Below the pieces are notes generated by a model. It searched no databases. It was given only the letters and a program-made list of their open reading frames with translations, and was not told the origin of the DNA. The position numbers and the translations under genes are program-made. Shown piece by piece: positions 12,675 through 23,657 of a stretch of 64,000 nucleotides of DNA (its first letter is position 1; the number at the start of each line of letters is the position of its first letter). This DNA is from Acholoe squamosa (Eukaryota; Annelida; Polychaeta; Phyllodocida; Polynoidae), in NCBI GenBank assembly GCA_949317995.1, contig OX439037.1, positions 52,672,080 through 52,736,079 of the forward strand, in the 5' to 3' direction.

Positions 12675-12910
12675 GATGTGTTAGGGTTAGGGTTGGGAGA
12701 AGCAATAGGGTTAGGGCTAGGTATAGGGTTAGGGCTTGGGCTAGGGATATGGTTAGGGTTAGAGCTAGGGATGGGGATAAGGTTAGGGTGAGGGCTAGGG
12801 TAAAAGTTAGGGATAGGGATAGGGTACAGGTTAGGCATAAAGTTAGGGATAGGGTTAGGCTTATGGATAGGGTTAGGGCTGGGCATGTGGTTAGGGGTAG
12901 AGTTAGGGTT
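12675..12910. repeat. Telomere-like (TTAGGG) block T1
   Basis: About 236 bp of degenerate GGGTTA/GGGATA/GGGCTA units starting GATGTGTTAGGGTTAGGG. It is not a pure telomere tract. Its antisense reading gives an Asn-Pro-rich open frame that is an artefact of the hexamer repeat. Confidence 0.85.
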
Positions 12911-13420
12911 CATTCATATAACCTTTATCAAAACATGTTATTTGTCAAATCATCCCAACTGCTCATCCTATTATCCTCTACATTTCCTATTTCATCTCTG
13001 TCACTGTCCCTACATCGTAGGAAACAACATCAACAACAGAACCAGGGCAGGGAAACAAAGATTTAACGTGTGATATATATCACATATGGCCCAGGGTCTA
13101 CTACCCCCCGCCCCCAATATAAAAATTGGGTGTTGTGCATTGAAGCACAGAAGGCTCAGGGTAGGTACCATAAAACCCTCTATCAACCCTGTAGGGTCAC
13201 AGGAATCAGCACTTGTGAAATATTGACTAATTACTTACAAATAGAGACTATTATCTATACATGTACTGACACCAGTCTGGCATAATCTTCTCTTACTAAA
13301 CCCCTTGGACCGCTGGCCCCCTGGTGTGCTGGCCCCCGGACACCTGGCCCCCTGGACACTTGGCCCCCTGGAAACCTGGCCCCCTGGACCCCTGGAAACC
13401 TGGCCCACTGGACACCACTG

Positions 13421-13656
13421 GATGTGTTAGGGTTAGGGTTGGGAGAAGCAATAGGGTTAGGGCTAGGTATAGGGTTAGGGCTTGGGCTAGGGATATGGTT
13501 AGGGTTAGAGCTAGGGATGGGGATAAGGTTAGGGTGAGGGCTAGGGTAAAAGTTAGGGATAGGGATAGGGTACAGGTTAGGCATAAAGTTAGGGATAGGG
13601 TTAGGCTTATGGATAGGGTTAGGGCTGGGCATGTGGTTAGGGGTAGAGTTAGGGTT
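13421..13656. repeat. Telomere-like block T2
   Basis: This copy starts 746 bp after T1 and appears identical by eye. It is preceded by the GGCCCACTGGACACCACTG minisatellite rather than by the H leader. Confidence 0.85.
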
Positions 13657-14185
13657 CATTCATATAACCTTTATCAAAACATGTTATTTGGCCCCCGGAC
13701 ACCTGGCCCCCCGGACACTTGGCCCCCTGGAAACCTGGCCCCCTGGACCCCTGGAAACCTGGCCCACTGGACACCTAGCCCCCACAGAAAACTTTATCCT
13801 TAGCATGCTTAGTTTATCGCTCAGTCCCCAATGTGTTATGTGTATAGCTTGGACACTGTAAACATTGCCTGCTGGAAAAAAGTATCTCACTTGGTGATTA
13901 CCCATAGGACTCCATGTGCTAATTTCATCACCAAAATCTAGGGTATGTAGGGACCACGTCAGTAACTCATGGGCCCGTAAATCTACCTAAAACGTGAATC
14001 AAAATGGTGTCAGGACAACTCTCCCCTGGTCATGTCCCCCCTGGTCATGTCCCCCCCCCCAACACCACCCCGGTCATCTCCCCCCATAGGACATTTCCCC
14101 TCTTAGGACATTTCCCCCCAAGACATCTCCCACCCAGGACATTTCCCCCTGACCAACATTCTTTCCTTAGATTCCATAAAGTATG

Positions 14186-14421
14186 GATGTGTTAGGGTTA
14201 GGGTTGGGAGAAGCAATAGGGTTAGGGCTAGGTATAGGGTTAGGGCTTGGGCTAGGGATATGGTTAGGGTTAGAGCTAGGGATGGGGATAAGGTTAGGGT
14301 GAGGGCTAGGGTAAAAGTTAGGGATAGGGATAGGGTACAGGTTAGGCATAAAGTTAGGGATAGGGTTAGGCTTATGGATAGGGTTAGGGCTGGGCATGTG
14401 GTTAGGGGTAGAGTTAGGGTT
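14186..14421. repeat. Telomere-like block T3
   Basis: Starts 1511 bp after T1 with the same H leader upstream, so it is the first block of the second long unit. Confidence 0.85.
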
Positions 14422-14931
14422 CATTCATATAACCTTTATCAAAACATGTTATTTGTCAAATCATCCCAACTGCTCATCCTATTATCCTCTACATTTCCTA
14501 TTTCATCTCTGTCACTGTCCCTACATCGTAGGAAACAACATCAACAACAGAACCAGGGCAGGGAAACAAAGATTTAACGTGTGATATATATCACATATGG
14601 CCCAGGGTCTACTACCCCCCGCCCCCAATATAAAAATTGGGTGTTGTGCATTGAAGCACAGAAGGCTCAGGGTAGGTACCATAAAACCCTCTATCAACCC
14701 TGTAGGGTCACAGGAATCAGCACTTGTGAAATATTGACTAATTACTTACAAATAGAGACTATTATCTATACATGTACTGACACCAGTCTGGCATAATCTT
14801 CTCTTACTAAACCCCTTGGACCGCTGGCCCCCTGGTGTGCTGGCCCCCGGACACCTGGCCCCCTGGACACTTGGCCCCCTGGAAACCTGGCCCCCTGGAC
14901 CCCTGGAAACCTGGCCCACTGGACACCACTG

Positions 14932-15167
14932 GATGTGTTAGGGTTAGGGTTGGGAGAAGCAATAGGGTTAGGGCTAGGTATAGGGTTAGGGCTTGGGCTA
15001 GGGATATGGTTAGGGTTAGAGCTAGGGATGGGGATAAGGTTAGGGTGAGGGCTAGGGTAAAAGTTAGGGATAGGGATAGGGTACAGGTTAGGCATAAAGT
15101 TAGGGATAGGGTTAGGCTTATGGATAGGGTTAGGGCTGGGCATGTGGTTAGGGGTAGAGTTAGGGTT
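14932..15167. repeat. Telomere-like block T4
   Basis: Starts 746 bp after T3. Unlike T2 it is followed by a full S spacer, which marks the structural difference between the two long units. Confidence 0.85.
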
Positions 15168-15838
15168 CATTCATATAACCTTTATCAAAACATGTTATTT
15201 GTCAAATCATCCCAACTGCTCATCCTATTATCCTCTACATTTCCTATTTCATCTCTGTCACTGTCCCTACATCGTAGGAAACAACATCAACAACAGAACC
15301 AGGGCAGGGAAACAAAGATTTAACGTGTGATATATATCACATATGGCCCAGGGTCTACTACCCCCCGCCCCCAATATAAAAATTGGGTGTTGTGCATTGA
15401 AGCACAGAAGGCTCAGGGTAGGTACCATAAAACCCTCTATCAACCCTGTAGGGTCACAGGAATCAGCACTTGTGAAATATTGACTAATTACTTACAAATA
15501 GAGACTATTATCTATACATGTACTGACACCAGTCTGGCATAATCTTCTCTTACTAAACCCCTTGGACCGCTGGCCCCCTGGTGTGCTGGCCCCCGGACAC
15601 CTGGCCCCCCGGACACTTGGCCCCCTGGAAACCTGGCCCCCTGGACCCCTGGAAACCTGGCCCACTGGACACCTAGCCCCCACAGAAAACTTTATCCTTA
15701 GCATGCTTAGTTTATCGCTCAGTCCCCAATGTGTTATGTGTATAGCTTGGACACTGTAAACATTGCCTGCTGGAAAAAAGTATCTCACTTGGTGATTACC
15801 CATAGGACTCCATGTGCTAATTTCATCACCAAAATCTA

Positions 15839-18550
15839 TCTGACCCATAGACCCAATGGTTAAAGAACTTGTAGTCAGTATAGCTCCCAAAAACATGACA
15901 TAAGTACAGCAGCTTTTTTCGTAGAGAAAGACATCACTCACCATAAAGGACAAAATGTTGTCTGATAGATGAGATTTGAAACTTTTCTTTGGCTTTTGAA
16001 AAATGTGTAAACTAACAGTATATCACTGAATGATTACACCCTAAATTTGGTGATTACAAATTTGTGGATCTGACTGAAAACCCGGCTCCAATAGCCCAGG
16101 GGATACCCTGGGCCAATGATATATATGAGAACTAAAGATTCCTATTGTTGTTGAGGGGGGAGTGTACTAGGGGGAGATGTCCTAGGTGGGGAAATGTCCT
16201 ACGGGGGAGATGACCAGGCGGGGAATGGCAGGGGGGAGATGTCCGGGGGGGGGGGTGGTTGTCCTAGAATCCTACAAAATGGCCTAAATAATTAAGTAGG
16301 CCTAACATAAAACACACTGTTTGGCTTAGCATGGCGGGTTTTGTAGAGAAACAACTTGTAGTAGGAATAGATAGACTAATTGGATTTTACTTTCGTAGGT
16401 ATTTCTGAGAGATACAACAATTCCCTACGGATTAATTTCCAAAATCATGAAGATGTGGTATAACAAAAAGAACTGTGCATGTCAAGGGATCAGCATTTTG
16501 AGTTAACTAATGGATGTTCCACCCCTCCACCGTCACCAAAGAAAGAAGAATTAATGAAATATTACCGGTAATGACATTGTGTAAATAGACGAGAATACGA
16601 TGGATGACAATTGTGCCAAAACAGAGAATAAATGGCAGCAGAGATATAAAGGTATCTTTATGTCTCTGATGGCAGGCACTTCATAACCGTAAGTGCATAG
16701 CCCCAGTAAAAGTACTTTATCGTATTGCATTCGAATGTAATGACTCCATTCAATATACATATATGATAATTGCATATAAACAAACCCAAGGGTAGACAAG
16801 TTTGGAATTAGTGTGCCCACTGGGTACAAGGTACAATAGTTTGCGCCCAGCCCTAATACTTAATAATGTTATATTACCTTGTTTGGCAATTGTGTCCACT
16901 GGGCACAACTTGAAAAAAAAAAAAGCAAAAAATCTTGTGTCCCGGACTTTGGCGAGCCCTGTAATTAAATACGTGAGGTATTAGACGGTCATTAAATGGT
17001 TAACAGGATGGTGCCACTGTCCCTCTGTTAGAGACGTATTACTAAATAAATACCCCTGGCAGCAGGTCCGACCTAGTGACCATATCTGGTACCATGTCAT
17101 CAACACAGACCGGGTTTTTGTAAGTCTAACAACAGACACATGGCTCTGACGCGGCTATGTCTGCTCTAGTTGAACTGTATCATATCCCCATACATCTATT
17201 ACCCTGTCTAGTCAGTATGAAATGTATGATATTTCTGAGAAACTACTACCGGATAGGTTGTATGGTTTCCACGTTTTCCATCTCTACTTTCAGTATAACA
17301 GCGTGAAACTTAATCTTTATGTATTCTGTAACTGTATATGTACAAATCATACATGCAACCTCCGGATGTGAAAAGAAACTGAGGCCTTACCACGCTAGTT
17401 TGGTACCTTAGAACTGTATAGTGGGTTTGTCAGCTGAAGACTTGTCGATTTCCCCGCCTACTGGTAGTTCAATAAAAGTGAAGAGATTTTTTTCTTAGAA
17501 GTACGATTTATATGTGAAAATAGGGGCGCCTTTGGGGGGGGGATGTATCTCCCCCAAAATAGGATTTGAATATTGGGAATCCAAATCGTACATTCTGGTC
17601 CTTTATAAGGATGTCTGATACCTTTGTTTCCAAATTTTCTAGGATTACCCCCCCCCCCCCCCCATATAAATGCTAAAATGATATCTCATTGGATCTGAAC
17701 GAATCACAAGATCACTGACATATCTTAGAAATACTGAGGAGTTTGCATGTTTGAATTAAATAGCTGGTAGATTCATATCAAGGATCACCAGGCAAACGCG
17801 TGTGTTGATCATAGATTTCAGGCTGCGTACATGTAATATGCATAGGAATGTCCTGTGTAATACTGTTCACCATACTATATATGCGCCAATCGTCATCCAT
17901 ACCCAATATAAATCTTAAGAAACCCTTACAGGGGTAGACACTAACAATGGCCCGGTGGCCAATGGCCAGTAGTTTTGGCTGCGGGCCAGTGATTATTTCA
18001 GCGATGCCACTCACTGATCCCCAAAAATTCGGAAATCTTCCTAATTTTCTCAATTCACAATAGGAAATACCTATAGGAATGAAAATCAAAAATTCGGAAT
18101 TCCTAAAAAGTTAGGAAAAGTGGCATCTCTGTCATTTCTAGATTTCCTTTGAAATTGGCCATTTGGCCAGTAGAATATTTGAAAATACATTGCAGGCCCA
18201 AAATGTTAGTGTCTACCCCTGCCTTATAACCTTGTCACTAGGGGGCTCTTGCCCCGCCGGTAACATGCCCCACATAAAAATATGAGTACCGGTAGTAAGT
18301 ATCTGGATCTACACTACCAGCATCTGGTCCATCCGAACCAGCATCTCCACTGAGGATACATGCATTACGTGACTGAGTAGGATAACCCACTGAGGCCACT
18401 GGATGGTCAGTTAATACTACAGTGGGAACTCGTTACAAACAGTCATGGACCCCTACTACAATTGGGAATTTCCTTGTCAGTTCTTCCTGTAACGACATTT
18501 CACTCTAAGGCCTATTTAGGCTATAAGCAATATCGGTTGTATCTAAGGTC
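15839..18550. other. Gene-free stretch
   Basis: Apart from the G-rich block at 16155-16262, I see only unremarkable sequence with homopolymer runs (C-run near 17647, G-run near 17535). No open frame with domain support is present. Confidence 0.4.
16155..16262 (-). repeat. Inverted relative of the array leader
   Basis: GGGGGAGATGTCC, GGGGAAATGTCC and GGGGGAGATGACC units are the reverse complement of the GGACATTTCCCC and GGTCATCTCCCC units of the array leader at 12505-12650. The array is therefore flanked by an inverted relative of its own first module. A further relative lies at about 8337-8440. Confidence 0.55.
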
Positions 18551-18626
18551 ACAAAGGTGGTTAAGTCCCACATTACATAAACAGCATGTATGCTGTTTAT
18601 GTAATGTGGGACTTAACCACCTTTGT
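18551..18626. repeat. Perfect 37-bp stem with 2-nt loop
   Basis: The left arm 18551-18587 (starting ACAAAGGTGGTTAAGTCCC) and right arm 18590-18626 are perfectly complementary around the loop GT. Perfect pairing implies recent origin or conversion. It could be a snap-back duplication or a small hairpin RNA precursor. The perfect match and tiny loop are unlike ordinary microRNA precursors. Confidence 0.9.
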
Positions 18627-18869
18627 ATACACGTACATATTGATATTTGTAACAGCGTGACTGCCTTTCTAAATCCAGAGAGGGCATATGAAGTCTCTAG
18701 TAAGCTCACTGATAAGTGAACAATAGCTATGTCCTCTCAGTAAAGCCGATGATATTTGGTAAACCCTACACAGCGTATGATACAATATATGGTACCAACA
18801 TTTATCAGTTCTTCATTCTGCCCTAGCAATTTACTTCTCACATATATTGCAGTTTACACCTTTACCTTA

Positions 18870-19169
18870 GGCCACCCTTAAATATATGTTCATTTCCTGT
18901 CCAGAGGGTGGGATTTTTCAGGCCCATGAGGGAGGGAGGGGAAAATTCTTTTTTAGGAAAAGATTTTTACTTATCATGAACATCGTAAGTAAGGATGGCG
19001 TGAATTTGTCATCGCGTTCTGGGATTCAGTGATTGGAAACCTAGATTCTTGTGCTTATAGACAAAAAAATTTTTTTTTTAGAAGTCAAGAATTTTTTTTC
19101 CCCATTCTCAAAAAAAAAAAAATCCACCAGGCCTCTGGACAGGAAACGAACATATTTTTAAGAGTGGCC
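18870..19169. mobile_element. MITE family 3 (GGCCAC termini), TTA duplication
   Basis: Inverted termini of about 40 bp begin GGCCACCCTTAAATATATG on the left and, inverted, GGCCACTCTTAAAAATATG on the right, both reaching CCTGTCCAGAGG. The flanks are TTA at 18867-18869 and 19170-19172. The interior has A and T runs and a CCATTCTC/GAGGGAGG imperfect repeat. It is probably a non-autonomous PIF/Harbinger-like element. Confidence 0.75.
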
Positions 19170-19959
19170 TTACCCTCTTAGCCTGTTGGCCTTGACACAC
19201 GTACATCATGGACTGGAGGAGTCTTATAGCTAAGAAAAGAAGGACACCAGGGGACTTATGTATTTGTAAACAAATGTGGGAGAACATACAACGACAGCAA
19301 ACATTGAAATTCTGAAGGGGGGGGGGGGCAAGTGCCGTATAACTCTATAGCCCTATATTCACTATAGCGTCTGATGGCACTTTAAGAGATTTATATTCTC
19401 TAAGCATAAGTGTGGAACAACATTTTTTTTTATATTTCAGTTTAGATAAATCAATCCACTCCTATATGGATCAGGCATCTGGTACCTATCGTGATAGCTG
19501 TTATCAGGCCTAACCTCGACCCTCCTTTGTCCCTTGCAAGCCTGTTGGTAACGCTACGGCTGTTAAAACTACTCTATTGGTGTGAACACATCCCACAAAC
19601 TTGAGACATGTACAGCCTTACAGGGGCTGCCGACAACCTTCTCTTCATAGTGGATAATATTAACGCCCCACAGTGAGCTGCATGTACTGCTCGGGGCAGC
19701 TCAACTCAGTGCAGCATGCACTCTTGGCACAGATCCAGGAGTCGCCCTACATACCAGGACAGGGGTAGGGATAGAGTAAATAACAGTGAAGATTACAAAC
19801 AGTGGCCTTACTACAGGAGGGGCGCTCTGTTTTATTTGAATGATCCCCTAGTGGATGTATGTCTGGAGAATTTACAAAAAAAAATTGAACGCGTGCTATA
19901 GAGCACTTATGGCCCAGGTCTTCCACCAAATATCATAAAAAAAAAAGATATACCTACCT

Positions 19960-20340
19960 AACTGTTCACACTAAAGTGACAGTATGTCCAAGTCGTCAAT
20001 GCTTAAGCCTATGGAAAATGCAGCCATTATCGCTTGTATGTTTCACTCCTCTCCTGGCGAGTTAAGCATTGCACAATATCAGCAGGTCTTGAATAAGGAT
20101 CCATATTTTCAATTATTGCCAGAGAGATTGTATTTCTCCTCCATTTTGTTATAATCCAGCAGTTTCGATGGCACCATGAGTTGATTGTCTCGCTGTCAGC
20201 CATTTTGGATTTTGATGTTCTGTGCGCATGCGCGACCCGCTCCTTGCTGGAAGTAGCATTTTTGACGAAGAAATGATAGATTCTATCAATTTAAGTTGAA
20301 ATTAATGGCTTTTTGAATATAATCCATGCATCTTTGGCAA
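19960..20340. repeat. Dispersed repeat, copy on this side
   Basis: This stretch is matched in reverse complement by 59000-59370. Shared landmarks include GCATGCGC next to CATTTTGGATTTTGATG, GCAATATCAGCAGG and TGCATGGATTATATTC. The intervening sequence differs at many positions, so the copies are old. No coding frame is conserved, and a transposon origin is inferred only. Confidence 0.6.
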
Positions 20341-20639
20341 TATCAATTGAATACACTTCCTCAATTTACTATTAAACAAAAAAATAAAATATTCTTACGA
20401 CCAATGTCTCTCTGCTCATGCGCAAACGCACCATGCCAGAAGTGCGATAGCCATAACAAGGACATGGCGGTCATATTAACATATTTGCTACATGAACCGG
20501 TCCTATACGAAAATTAACTCCCGTTTTCTTAAAAACCATCGCATTGTATGAACGGTCTTTAACTTACCCACTGAAAAAAGCATCTTAATTGGACAATTCC
20601 CATAGGAGCCCATGTGTTATGTCTATTGCGAAAATCTAT

Positions 20640-21682
20640 CGCACAATGCAACCTATGGAGCCTCATTTTCATGAGAAAGTAAGTCAAACATGTCAGGTTA
20701 TTTTTTCAGCATTTTTTTATAGCTAAAGAAATTTTTTTCCAGGAATTGTGCATGTGCAATGAAAGACTAGATCCTAAAGAACATGTTTCCATTATTTTGT
20801 GTTTAATTATCCCAAAATTTTGATGAGCAATTCCCATCTAAAGTTCCAATTCATGATCATCAGTTTTTGACTGAAAAGGCACTGCCAATGACCTAGGAGG
20901 ACCTGGGCCAACAAACCATAACCTATACTGTAGCAACATAATACAATGACTCCTGTAGGGTGTTTGTAGCTTTAATAAATCTATGACAGTTATTTTTTTT
21001 CTTCCAACTATTGACTCTATTTTGAGGACTTTGTGTTTCTTGTCTGATGAAATTCGAGAAAAAGAAACCAAAATAAACAAGAAGGTGAAATCAGTCATGT
21101 TCCTTCAGAAATAAGATTAACCTTTCTTCTTAACGCCTTAAGTTAAGATACAGAGCACTTAAAAGCTAAACTAGATGTGATACTGACATGTGCCAAGGTG
21201 TCCAGTATTACATGTATGTTACCATGATAAGCCATGTTACTACAACGTATATCTAAACATAACGCCGGATTATCTTGTTGTGTGGCAGACACTGAACTGG
21301 CATTTCAACTATTGCTTCACTAGCCAAATACTAATAGGGAAATTTCTTACATGTTTTCACACTTCACACCCAAGGCCAAAAGAAATTATTAGTTTCAGGT
21401 CACCCAACCCTGCCTAGTAAAACAGGGCAGACCCTATAATATTTTCTTCATTTAAAAAAAAAGAAGTATATATTTGGCTATTTTTTTGCTCAATTTATTC
21501 TTCCGTGAGTCAATGTGACTCACCACGTGTATTTGTAGCAGTTAGAAAATATTCACAAAATAAAAAAAATATATCTGACCTACCCTGCCCTAATTTTTTT
21601 TTAGTATGTTACCTCAAACAAACAATTTATATTTTTTGGGGTCCAATTAAAATATTTGCACGATACAGTATAAGGTTCATGT
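20640..21682. other. Gene-free stretch
   Basis: AT-rich with several T and A runs. No domain-bearing open frame, splice-bounded exon or repeat structure is recognised. Confidence 0.4.
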
Positions 21683-22065
21683 TGTAATGAATGTAAACAT
21701 GTCATTATTGAACGGTTCGGCGGCTGCCACCGGATCGTAGCGGGAGTTGCACTGTCAGGCCACAAGGGGGCGCGCTGGGGGTGACGTCACAAGCCTGTGA
21801 CGTCACACGCCAGTGACGTCGGTGTAAAAGATGGTTTTCGGTGGCTGGAGGCCAGATGTGAGTAGAGCCTCGGTGGTGACTGACGTGCGATTCAAGCTCC
21901 GGTGTCCGGTGGCAGGTGGCGAACGACAGTTAAGGGGGTGGTCATCTCTGAGACTAAGCCAAGAATTGATGCAAGCGTTGTTACACATTAAGGCACATAA
22001 GAAATAAAGCCAGTCTTTAATTACACACTTTATTTGGGCATCAAGCGTCATTCTTGTTTATTACA
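21683..22065 (+). mobile_element. Solo LTR related to the gypsy element
   Basis: The 383-bp unit starts TGTAATGAATG and ends TTTATTACA, the same TGTAAT...ATTACA ends as the LTRs at 23190 and 33351. It shares their layout: paired TGACGTCA palindromes, a TATA-like GTGTAAAAG, a GGTTTTCGGTGGC stretch and AAGAAATAAA before the 3' end. The sequence between is diverged, so it belongs to a relative, not to the same copy. I see no clear TSD. Confidence 0.7.
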
Positions 22066-23124
22066 ATATCCATCGATATTCCTGTTTGAATCGAAATAGA
22101 GTATCATGTATCATTGGCACTGGAGTTCACAGATGATCTGCCGATATGGTTTCCACAAATATACACACATATTTACCTCAGAGATAACTGAGTCAATCCT
22201 TACTACGGTATACGCTATTGGTCTATGAGTACCGGTATGTTTGCCATTCTTCTACCCTGACTGTATGATTTATCAGACCCTGGGGCTTAGACCTTTAGAG
22301 GTGCCAGCATAGGCGTTCAGTGAATACATACCATCTACATGTATAGCATTAAGAAGAAATGGTACTCTATATGAATAACCCATATCACCATGTCATAACA
22401 TACAAAGGCTAAATTGGACCCATATTAAAGGGGATACACACACGTATTTGCACTGCTTATCATTTTATCTTGATATTACACAAGATCTATGTCTATTTAG
22501 TTCTAGACTTGTGCATATGCGCCTTATGCCTCTCAATGCCACTTGTACCACATATTTACTATATAACTGAATTTACCAATTGATTACATCTCAATATGGA
22601 TGTAGGCAATGTCATACTACTCATAGGCGGATTTAGACGGGGGCGCTCCTTCTGCATGAAGTGAGGATTTTTTTTGTCCCTATTAGATCTATACCCAAAA
22701 ATTAGCAAAATTTAAGCCCTCCTTTTTTTGTTGAACTTTCCAACTCAATATTCGCTATTGGTACTGATGGTTGCGATATTGAGTTAGACTGCTCACTATT
22801 GACAGAATCTAAGGGTGCCATTTTGGATTTTCCCCGAGAAAAATTTGGTTGTTTACATACGAGTTCTTGCACTTAAAGGTAGTACCTTGACTAATGAGTG
22901 CTACGAGGATTATAACCTACCTTCAAGTATAAAAATCGCTAAATTTTGTTAGTGAATACATTCTTGGATTCTTTGCACTCTTTGGAAAAGTTTTCAACAC
23001 GTATTAGGCTTTCCGCCATTTCCGGAACTAAGGTGGACTGGTTGATTGGATGATACAGGTCATGTGACAAACTGTCATGGCAGCAGCAGGATGATTTGCT
23101 TCTCTCCAAGGCTAGTCTGTTTTA

Positions 23125-23127
<3 letters not shown>
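22066..23127. other. Gene-free stretch before the LTR element
   Basis: No gene is recognised. The sequence is AT-rich with a few T runs. Confidence 0.4.

Positions 23128-23189
<62 letters not shown>
23128..23189. repeat. (TA)n microsatellite, insertion target
   Basis: About 62 bp of TA repeat abuts the 5' LTR. A shorter (AT)n tract continues after the 3' LTR at 33750-33765. The duplication made by the insertion is hidden in the repeat and fits 4 or 6 bp. Confidence 0.9.
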
Positions 23190-23192
<3 letters not shown>

Positions 23193-23595
23193 AATAAACA
23201 TAGGCCGGCGGCTCGGCGGCGGCCACCGAAGCTCGGTGGCGGGTTCCCGCTGTGGCCGCTAGGTGGGGCGTCGGCGGTGACGTCACAGCCTTGTGACGTC
23301 ACCGTCGGCGGCCGGGGGCTATAAAACGCGGTGTTCGGTGGTTTTATGGCAGACGCGATCAGACACTCAGGTGGCCTACGTGTAAGCTATCTTAAGGGAG
23401 TTCGGTGGCTAGTCCTAGCTCACGAACAGAGTGGCGTCTCTAAGCAAGAATAAGTACAAGTACAAGTATCAGTATAAGCGAGTAACTGATGACCAGTGGC
23501 TGTTAGTCCTTAAGGCTCCTAAGAAATAAAACAACAACAACGGCTGTAACTTTATATTCCATTCTTTATATACGGTGTCGACTCTGGTTATTACA
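23190..23595 (+). repeat. 5' LTR
   Basis: 406 bp, TGTAATAAAC...GGTTATTACA. It carries two TGACGTCA palindromes near 23278-23304 (CREB/ATF-type sites), a TATA box (CTATAAAAC at about 23319) and AAGAAATAAAAC (polyadenylation signal at about 23522). These are the expected promoter and 3'-processing signals of a retrotransposon LTR. Confidence 0.95.
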
Positions 23596-23596
23596 T

Positions 23597-23611
23597 TGGT
23601 GACAGCGGTGG
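23597..23611 (+). promoter_or_regulatory. Primer-binding site, tRNA-Leu-like
   Basis: TGGTGACAGCGGTGG lies one base after the 5' LTR. It would pair with a tRNA 3' end of CCACCGCTGTCACCA, close to the leucine tRNA ends known from animals. The tRNA identity is inferred from memory of that family and may be off by an isoacceptor. Confidence 0.65.
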
Positions 23612-23657
23612 TTGTTTACATTAACGAACCGGGGTGTACCAGAGTAGAAACACAGGC

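Larger units (their letters stand above)
12421..15838. repeat. Nested tandem array with telomere-like blocks
   Basis: Two long units (12421-13932 and 13933-15838) repeat with a 1511-bp offset (1512 before a C-run that differs by one base). Each carries two TTAGGG-like blocks spaced 746 bp apart. Module order is H-T-S-P-T-P-E in unit 1 and H-T-S-P-T-S-P-E in unit 2. H is the CCCCTGGTCATGTCC leader, T the telomere-like block, S a spacer starting at CATTCATATAACC, P a GGCCCCCTGGACAC minisatellite and E the tail ending ACCAAAATCTA. Copies look nearly identical. I find no gene. Confidence 0.85.

Noticed and set aside
12675..15167. A true chromosome end
   Set aside because: The TTAGGG blocks are short and degenerate, and normal sequence continues on both sides.
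12656..15170. Asn-Pro-rich open frames on the minus strand and Arg/Val-rich frames on the plus strand
   Set aside because: They are translations of the degenerate TTAGGG hexamer repeat, appear once per repeat block and have no domain or splice support.
12421..15838. A regular repeat-spacer array that could suggest CRISPR
   Set aside because: The DNA is eukaryotic, the units are hundreds of bases long and the spacers are themselves repeated. No cas-like gene is near.
18462..18719. Overlapping open frames on both strands with the same peptide
   Set aside because: The identical peptides come from the perfect palindrome at 18551-18626, not from a gene.
23046..23324. Open frames with a Tyr-Ile repeat on both strands
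   Set aside because: They read through the (TA)n microsatellite into the LTR.
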